Position numbers and translations under genes: made by a program. From the NCBI RefSeq assembly GCF_000799165.1, contig NZ_JUGF01000002.1:496001-560000 (forward strand): a stretch of DNA of 64,000 nucleotides, in the 5' to 3' direction. The stretch comes from Methylotenera versatilis 7 (GTDB lineage: Bacteria; Pseudomonadota; Gammaproteobacteria; Burkholderiales; Methylophilaceae). Below are positions 60,489 to 64,000 of the stretch, piece after piece. Position 1 is the first letter of the stretch; each line of letters starts with the position of its first letter. The notes beneath the pieces are model-generated. The model saw nothing but the letters and a program-made list of their open reading frames with translations, was not told the DNA's origin and made no database searches.

Positions 60489-60530
60489 AGCGCTAATCGT
60501 ATGAATTGATGCACTATAAGGACACGTCCT
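60488..60530. promoter_or_regulatory. Candidate operators between the XRE gene and the divergent zinc-ribbon gene
   Basis: TAGCGCTA at 60488-60495 is a perfect 8-bp palindrome touching the XRE start codon. AGGAC-AC-GTCCT at 60519-60530 is a 5+2+5 palindrome in the middle of the 109-bp divergent region. Small XRE controllers usually bind such short symmetric sites. No binding is proven. Confidence 0.4.
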
Positions 60531-60597
60531 ATGAGTGACATTCGCGCTTATTAGGCATATTATTTACTTAATATCTTTGTTCTGACCGCCTTTAATT

Positions 60598-61794
60598 ATG
60601 GGTAAATATATATTGGATGAGCGGCTTTCTCACCTCTCTGAAATGCGGCTTAATGCATTATTAAGCCGTTATTACCAAGGCGAAAAAATAGCTACTTTGC
60701 TAACTGAATTTAATATTCAGTGTTTGCCAACAGCTTTTTACAAACTACTACCGCATGCCATTCACTCTAAGAATAAGTGTCGTGCATGCGGTTCACCTAT
60801 AGCTACTAGATTAAAATCAAGATTTAAGATGAAATTCGCAAGAGATGCTGTGAAATGTTCACAATGCGAACATGTCGATTTTCGAAACTGCCGCTGCGAC
60901 TATTGCCTGAGAATAAAAAATGAATTGGAAGCAACTCATCAGGTAGCAATGAAGGTTTTAATCGAAGAGTTCTGTAGATCCTTCTCAACAAAGCCATTGG
61001 TTTCTAATGCTCAGGACATTTCACTTGAAGCTGCAATCGCGCTTCTTGCACTTGTTAGAACTTGTCACCTCAATGAAGATGGTACTTACGGATCAATCAT
61101 AAAACCCCAACTCCCATACACCCCACGCAGTAGTTTGTTTAAAGAAAAGTTGGTCTATCTTTTGGATAGGGAAATAATTTGCCCTTCTTCTAACTCCAGT
61201 ACTAGAGCATTTAATATATATGATGGAAAAATTGATTCATTTAATCTGTTAGACGTGAATTGGAAACTCAATTGTGTTAATTCTGAGTTGCTTATTTCAC
61301 AAATTGAAAACTGTGGCTTAAGTGGCGAATGGCCTGAATACTGGTGTCATGAAGTGGACTCTTTAAGATTGGAGTTGGCACTTGCTGAATGCCAAGAGTT
61401 TTACGAGTTTTGCTTAGGTGATCGAGGGCTGCCTTATACAAATGGAATTGCAATCAACAATATGTTACTAAATTTGTTGCGGGATCACTCTGTCGCACAG
61501 TGTTACAGAATTATATGGTGTGGAGCAACAGCCTCCTCGGATTTTAAAGCACGCAACCAAGCTAACGACTTTCATACAATGAACTATATGGCTGGGGCGT
61601 GCCTGCGATGGGCAGATAAAGCCAGAACCGAAGGATGGCCAGTTATAGCATTCAAAAGAAATTTTAATTTGCCACGCAGCATGCTGAGTTATGTTCTATA
61701 CGATGTAATGTTAAAAACTGGCGAAAAAGGCTTTAATGAAGCCATCTTTAAAGATGATGAATTGTATAAATTTCATGTTTTTAAAGAATACTAA
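60598..61794 (+). CDS. Uncharacterised zinc-ribbon protein
   Basis: I do not recognise this 398-residue protein. The N-terminal about 60 residues look helical and HTH-like (L-S-R-Y-Y-Q-G-E-K-I-A-T-L-L-T-E-F-N). A Cys-rich segment follows: Cys61-x2-Cys64 and Cys87-x2-Cys90 form a probable zinc ribbon, with Cys98, Cys100 and Cys103 close behind. Residues about 145-400 contain no known catalytic motif that I can identify, but the C-terminal third has a conserved-looking aromatic core (Y-R-I-I-W-C-G-A-T and L-S-Y-V-L-Y-D-V-M). The start is the ATG at 60598. The next gene, a phosphoesterase, begins 22 bp after its stop, and an XRE gene is divergent. Intact and open throughout, so probably functional. 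Confidence 0.75.
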   Translation: MGKYILDERLSHLSEMRLNALLSRYYQGEKIATLLTEFNIQCLPTAFYKLLPHAIHSKNKCRACGSPIATRLKSRFKMKFARDAVKCSQCEHVDFRNCRCDYCLRIKNELEATHQVAMKVLIEEFCRSFSTKPLVSNAQDISLEAAIALLALVRTCHLNEDGTYGSIIKPQLPYTPRSSLFKEKLVYLLDREIICPSSNSSTRAFNIYDGKIDSFNLLDVNWKLNCVNSELLISQIENCGLSGEWPEYWCHEVDSLRLELALAECQEFYEFCLGDRGLPYTNGIAINNMLLNLLRDHSVAQCYRIIWCGATASSDFKARNQANDFHTMNYMAGACLRWADKARTEGWPVIAFKRNFNLPRSMLSYVLYDVMLKTGEKGFNEAIFKDDELYKFHVFKEY

Positions 61795-61816
61795 TTGGAT
61801 ATGAAAAACCATTTTT

Positions 61817-62569
61817 ATGAAAATATTAATCTTAAGTGACTTGCATTTGGAGTTTGCCAGTTTTACACCGCCCTTTGCAGAAGTGGATGTTGTAATTTTG
61901 GCAGGCGATATCTGGAAAAAAGATCTAGGCATCTACTGGGCGAGAGAGACTTGGCCAAACACCGAAGTTATCTATGTTGCGGGCAACCATGAATTTTATG
62001 GAGGTGAGCGTAATGCGGTAATACAGTTACTCAGAGACGCTGCTGAAGATACGGACGTGCATTTCCTGGATAACGATGAAGTCGTGATTGATGGTGTGAG
62101 ATTTTTAGGTGCAACGTTATGGACGGACTTCAATCTATTTGGAGCGGAGCTTAGAGATAAGGCGATAAGCGCTGGAAAGCAAGGGCTCAATGATTTTCGG
62201 ATGATTATTGAGGGTGATGATACATTTTCACTAAATGATGCAATTGCCTTGTGTAACAAAAGTGTGGGCTGGTTAAAGTCAAAATTAACGACAGTCGATG
62301 ATATTGCCAAAACAGTGGTTATTACACATCATTTGCCATCTATGCAGTCAGTATCGGAAAGATACCGCAGCGATATCTTAAGTGCCTGTTTTGCCAGCAA
62401 TCTTGATGAACTACTTGGTTACAGTAAGCTTTGGATTCATGGGCATACGCACGATTCTTTTAATTACACCACAAATGGAACAAGGGTAGTTTGTAATCCG
62501 CGAGGATATGTACACAGAGGTGTAGAAGAGAACCTAAATTTTAATCCGGCGTTGATAGTTGAAATTTAG
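61817..62569 (+). CDS. Calcineurin-like metallophosphoesterase
   Basis: 250-residue cytoplasmic phosphoesterase with the full two-metal motif set: D8-x-H10 (S-D-L-H), G30-D31, G-N57-H58-E, H171-H172 and G-H210-T-H212. It has no signal peptide. The substrate cannot be told from sequence: members of this superfamily act on nucleic acids, nucleotides or phosphoproteins. It starts 22 bp after the zinc-ribbon gene, suggesting a two-gene operon, followed by about 110 bp of non-coding DNA. Confidence 0.9.
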   Translation: MKILILSDLHLEFASFTPPFAEVDVVILAGDIWKKDLGIYWARETWPNTEVIYVAGNHEFYGGERNAVIQLLRDAAEDTDVHFLDNDEVVIDGVRFLGATLWTDFNLFGAELRDKAISAGKQGLNDFRMIIEGDDTFSLNDAIALCNKSVGWLKSKLTTVDDIAKTVVITHHLPSMQSVSERYRSDILSACFASNLDELLGYSKLWIHGHTHDSFNYTTNGTRVVCNPRGYVHRGVEENLNFNPALIVEI

Positions 62570-62634
62570 AAGTTTTAATTAATGAGACATTACATTTCAA
62601 TTCTTTTACAACTTGATTAAAGCTAAATGAGCTT

Positions 62635-62656
62635 AACCTCAGGTTGTACAACGTAC
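62635..62656. promoter_or_regulatory. Palindromes upstream of the AbrB-like gene
   Basis: AACCT-C-AGGTT (62635-62645) is directly followed by GTAC-AAC-GTAC (62646-62656), 26 bp before the ATG. Adjacent short palindromes at this distance are typical of autoregulated antitoxin-like genes. This is inferred from position only. Confidence 0.35.
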
Positions 62657-62682
62657 TTTTATATTTAAGAAACAGAGCCGAT

Positions 62683-62892
62683 ATGGAATCAAATAAAGTC
62701 TGGAAACTTACACTTATTGATGCAGGCGATGAATCTGGCGATGCATTGATCGAATTACCTGACGAACTTCTAGCCAAAGTTGGATGGGTTGAAGGTGAGT
62801 TGCTAGAAATTGAACAAGTTGAAAAATGTATCATCATAAAAAAACCTAACTCCAAATCATCGCGCTTAACGCTAAGGAAAGCACCACAATGA
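62683..62892 (+). CDS. AbrB/MazE-like DNA-binding protein
   Basis: 69 residues from the ATG at 62683. The middle reads G-D-A-L-I-E-L-P-D-E-L-L-A-K-V-G-W-V-E-G-E-L-L-E, the swapped-hairpin AbrB pattern (strand, L-P-x-E-L-L, then G-W-x-E-G-D-x-L-E). Such proteins are antitoxins or transition-state-type regulators. The frame is open from 62644, but 62683 gives the usual N-terminus. Its stop overlaps the ATG of a 17-codon ORF. A partial degraded copy lies at 63358-63468. No toxin gene is recognised beside it. Confidence 0.7.
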   Translation: MESNKVWKLTLIDAGDESGDALIELPDELLAKVGWVEGELLEIEQVEKCIIIKKPNSKSSRLTLRKAPQ

Positions 62893-62942
62893 GCGCTTTT
62901 AAGGCAGTTGATGTTGATAAAATCCCGTCGAACGGAGAGTAG
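62889..62942 (+). CDS. 17-codon ORF between the AbrB-like and HigA-like genes
   Basis: Reads M-S-A-F-K-A-V-D-V-D-K-I-P-S-N-G-E then TAG. Its ATG overlaps the AbrB-like stop (ATGA) and is preceded at good spacing by AAGGAAA, so it should be translated by coupling. It may be the N-terminal remnant of a lost gene such as a toxin, or a coupling leader for the next gene, whose GGAGAG ribosome site lies in its last codons. No homologue is recognised. Confidence 0.4.
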   Translation: MSAFKAVDVDKIPSNGE

Positions 62943-62948
62943 TTAAAA

Positions 62949-63287
62949 ATGCAAAATAGTAAAGAGCCTAAAAAATTCTCAGAGCTTCGCGCTAGCATGA
63001 AACCAAAAGCCCGGACTCATGCTGAAATTAAAGCCAAGCAGCTTTTGACTGAGATACCACTCCATAAATTTCGCTATGCACGCTGGCTTTCACAGAAAAT
63101 GCTTGCTGAAGTTTTACATATGCAGCTGCCAGCAATCATGAAGCTGGAAAAGCGTACTGACATATACCTCTCAGTATTGCGCAGCCATATTGAAGCAATG
63201 GGCGGCCAATTGAATATTGTTGCACGCTTCCCTGAAGGGTCAGTCAAGATTAGCGATTTCTCGAAATTAGATAGCAATGACACATGA
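62949..63287 (+). CDS. HigA-like XRE-family antitoxin/regulator
   Basis: 112 residues. After a basic N-terminus (F-S-E-L-R-A-S-M-K-P-K-A-R) the helix-turn-helix region reads R-W-L-S-Q-K-M-L-A-E-V-L-H-M-Q-L-P-A-I-M-K-L-E-K-R-T-D, then Y-L-S-V-L-R-S-H-I-E-A-M-G-G-Q-L and V-A-R-F-P-E-G-S-V-K-I. This whole block is typical of antitoxins paired with RelE/HigB-type toxins, in which the toxin gene normally lies immediately upstream. Here that position holds only a 17-codon ORF and the AbrB-like gene. GGAGAG precedes the ATG at 62949. Confidence 0.8.
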   Translation: MQNSKEPKKFSELRASMKPKARTHAEIKAKQLLTEIPLHKFRYARWLSQKMLAEVLHMQLPAIMKLEKRTDIYLSVLRSHIEAMGGQLNIVARFPEGSVKISDFSKLDSNDT

Positions 63288-63388
63288 TTGAAATTCTAGG
63301 TTGGATAAATTCTCAAGTAACTTTTTTAAATACACCACTACATTTAGTAGTTGACATAAAGTTGGGTGGGTTGAAGGTAAGTTGCTAG
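63284..63388 (+). pseudogene. Short ORF fused into a duplicated AbrB fragment
   Basis: Its ATG overlaps the stop of the HigA-like gene (ATGA). It reads M-I-E-I-L-G-W-I-N-S-Q-V-T-F-L-N-T-P-L-H and then enters, out of frame, the duplicated AbrB segment and stops after 34 codons. The coupled start suggests a real third gene of the operon whose remainder was replaced by the duplicated fragment. No family is recognised. Confidence 0.4.
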
Positions 63389-63468
63389 AAATTGAGCAAG
63401 TTAAAAAGTGTATCGTCATAAAACACATGACACTCGCAAAAAGTCACATGAAGCCATCGCTAAAATAA
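63358..63468 (+). pseudogene. Partial, degraded second copy of the AbrB-like gene
   Basis: In the correct frame it reads K-V-G-W-V-E-G-K-L-L-E-I-E-Q-V-K-K-C-I-V-I-K, matching the K-V-G-W-V-E-G-E-L-L-E-I-E-Q-V-E-K-C-I-I-I-K segment of the gene at 62683-62892 with few changes; the DNA is also closely similar (62776-62845 versus 63358-63426). It has no start and no N-terminal half, and its tail diverges after that segment. Confidence 0.8.
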
Positions 63469-63857
63469 GCACTTAGTTAATTCATGGTATCTTGTAAAAT
63501 CCGTGAAGATCACTTAGATGTTTTATTATGAATATGCTCTAATTACTGAAAGACGATAGCTACTTTGTAAATTGATTAAAGATTTAAAATTATCAAACTC
63601 CTTGATTATTGTGAAAATTGATAGTTTCTATTACAGAGCTATTGCGGATTTTTAATATCAGTTCATAATACGCATGCTTAAGTTCCTACATGTAATTTTC
63701 TTTACATTTAGGAACTTAAGTTTTAATTGCATCATCATGATAATTAAACTTTTTACTATCTATTAAGTCACATTTTTATAATTGTTTTGTAAACCCAAGT
63801 TTTACATGTTGCTAAGGTTTTTTAAATAGTGACTTTAATAATTAAAGGGTACTTTAC
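63469..63857. other. Long AT-rich non-coding stretch
   Basis: About 390 bp with no supported gene on either strand. The only structure I see is the long hairpin at 63677-63720. The last part includes the likely promoter region and ribosome site (AAAGGGT) of the gene that starts at 63858. Confidence 0.5.
63677..63720. repeat. Long near-perfect inverted repeat (19-bp arms)
   Basis: CTTAAGTTCCTACATGTAA at 63677-63695 and TTACATTTAGGAACTTAAG at 63702-63720, one mismatch, 6-bp loop. It is followed by TTTT but the stem is AT-rich. It could be a terminator, a structured RNA, or an end or remnant of a small mobile element. No second copy is seen in the window. Confidence 0.75.
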
Positions 63858-64000
63858 ATGAAAGTTAAAATGGATAACGATCTAACTAAAACGGCACAAA
63901 CTTGGCTTCAATCAAAAGCTGGAAAAGATAAGCTTTCTCAGGCTTTTGAAGAAGTCAAACAAATGTCTTACGCATTAGAAAAGGCAAGAGAATTGAAACC
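63858..64000 (+). CDS. N-terminal part of an unrecognised protein (runs off the right edge)
   Basis: 47 complete codons from the ATG at 63858 with an AAAGGGT site 5-6 bp upstream. The sequence is charged and helical: D-L-T-K-T-A-Q-T-W-L-Q-S-K-A-G-K-D-K-L-S-Q-A-F-E-E-V, then Y-A-L-E-K-A-R-E-L-K. It may be a small island protein or the start of a larger one. I cannot assign a family. Confidence 0.55.
   Translation, partial: MKVKMDNDLTKTAQTWLQSKAGKDKLSQAFEEVKQMSYALEKARELK

Larger units (their letters stand above)
60112..64000. mobile_element. Accessory region inserted in comM (left part of a presumed island)
   Basis: comM homology stops sharply at about 60109-60111. From there to the right edge none of the genes is core. 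They are an XRE regulator, an unrecognised zinc-ribbon protein, a metallophosphoesterase, AbrB-like and HigA-like regulators, gene debris and long non-coding stretches. The DNA looks AT-richer than the left part by eye. comM is an established insertion site for transposon-derived islands (AbaR-type in Acinetobacter). No transposase, integrase or clear terminal repeat is inside the window, and the rest of comM is not seen, so the boundary and type are inferred. A simple deletion/replacement is the alternative. Confidence 0.5.

Noticed and set aside
60598-61794. TniQ/TnsD-type targeting protein for a comM-specific transposon
   Set aside because: It has a zinc ribbon and sits beside the comM junction, but the conserved TniQ N-terminal motifs are not recognisable and no transposase genes are adjacent. 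Profile search would settle it.
60255-61794. Type II restriction-modification system (C-protein plus endonuclease)
   Set aside because: No methyltransferase motifs (N-P-P-Y, F-x-G-x-G) and no clear PD-(D/E)xK or HNH nuclease motif in the neighbouring protein.

Overview
The window reads as chromosomal DNA of a betaproteobacterium, most likely a methylotroph of the Methylophilaceae close to Methylotenera. That placement rests on moderate to low G+C as judged by eye, the gene order PBP1A / pilMNOPQ / aroK / aroB / dgt, a metX-metW pair, GatCAB, a GshA of the ATP-grasp-like betaproteobacterial type, and a complete mreBCD-mrdA-rodA-rlpA-dacC-lipB-lipA cluster. It is inference from recognised protein families; no database search was possible. 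No rRNA, tRNA or CRISPR array was seen.

Layout. 1-1585: 5' part of ponA (minus). 1884-6872: pilMNOPQ, the alignment complex and secretin of the type IV pilus. 6976-9761: aroK, aroB, dgt. 10155-11363: a porin. 11496-14248: prmC, metX, metW. 14273-18943: a DUF481 barrel protein, an AmpG-like transporter, xth, pyrE and a DUF4124 protein. 19105-22395 (minus): gatC-gatA-gatB. 22603-32499: the rod-shape and septal peptidoglycan cluster running into the lipoate genes lipB and lipA. 32535-35889: gshA, gshB, apbE. 36119-44021 (minus): the minor pilin and adhesin operon pilE-fimT-pilV-pilW-pilX-pilY1. 44222-49872: lptM, lysA, purU (minus), ispH, nudB, nadA and a HIT protein. 49888-56464 (minus): metH-mpl-tonB-ferredoxin. 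56652-57114 (minus): two tiny paralogous secreted Ala/Lys-rich proteins. 57379-59516: an OmpR-type response regulator with its kinase. 59524-60111 (minus): a 5'-truncated comM. From 60112 to the right edge: accessory DNA.

Functional links. Two clusters serve type IV pili: the assembly machine at the left and the minor pilins with PilY1 in the middle. Peptidoglycan genes recur throughout (PBP1A, AmpG, MreBCD, PBP2, RodA, RlpA, DacC, Mpl) and fit synthesis plus wall recycling. MetX/MetW and MetH form the methionine branch. Most of this is ordinary core genome.

Unusual parts. (1) pilV has lost its start-proximal prepilin signal through an out-of-frame deletion at a T7 run, although the neighbouring minor pilin genes are intact. 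(2) comM is cut at the Walker B motif and replaced by an accessory region. That region holds a divergent XRE regulator, an unrecognised 398-residue zinc-ribbon protein followed by a metallophosphoesterase, an AbrB-like / HigA-like regulator pair with a 17-codon ORF between them and no visible toxin, a degraded partial second copy of the AbrB-like gene, and a 19-bp-arm hairpin. The zinc-ribbon and phosphoesterase pair under the XRE gene is the best candidate here for an undescribed system. (3) Smaller oddities are a His/Asp-rich insert in IspH, two repeated Ser/Thr-rich modules inside PilY1, a probably leaderless metX promoter, and the Asr-like secreted protein pair beside the two-component system.
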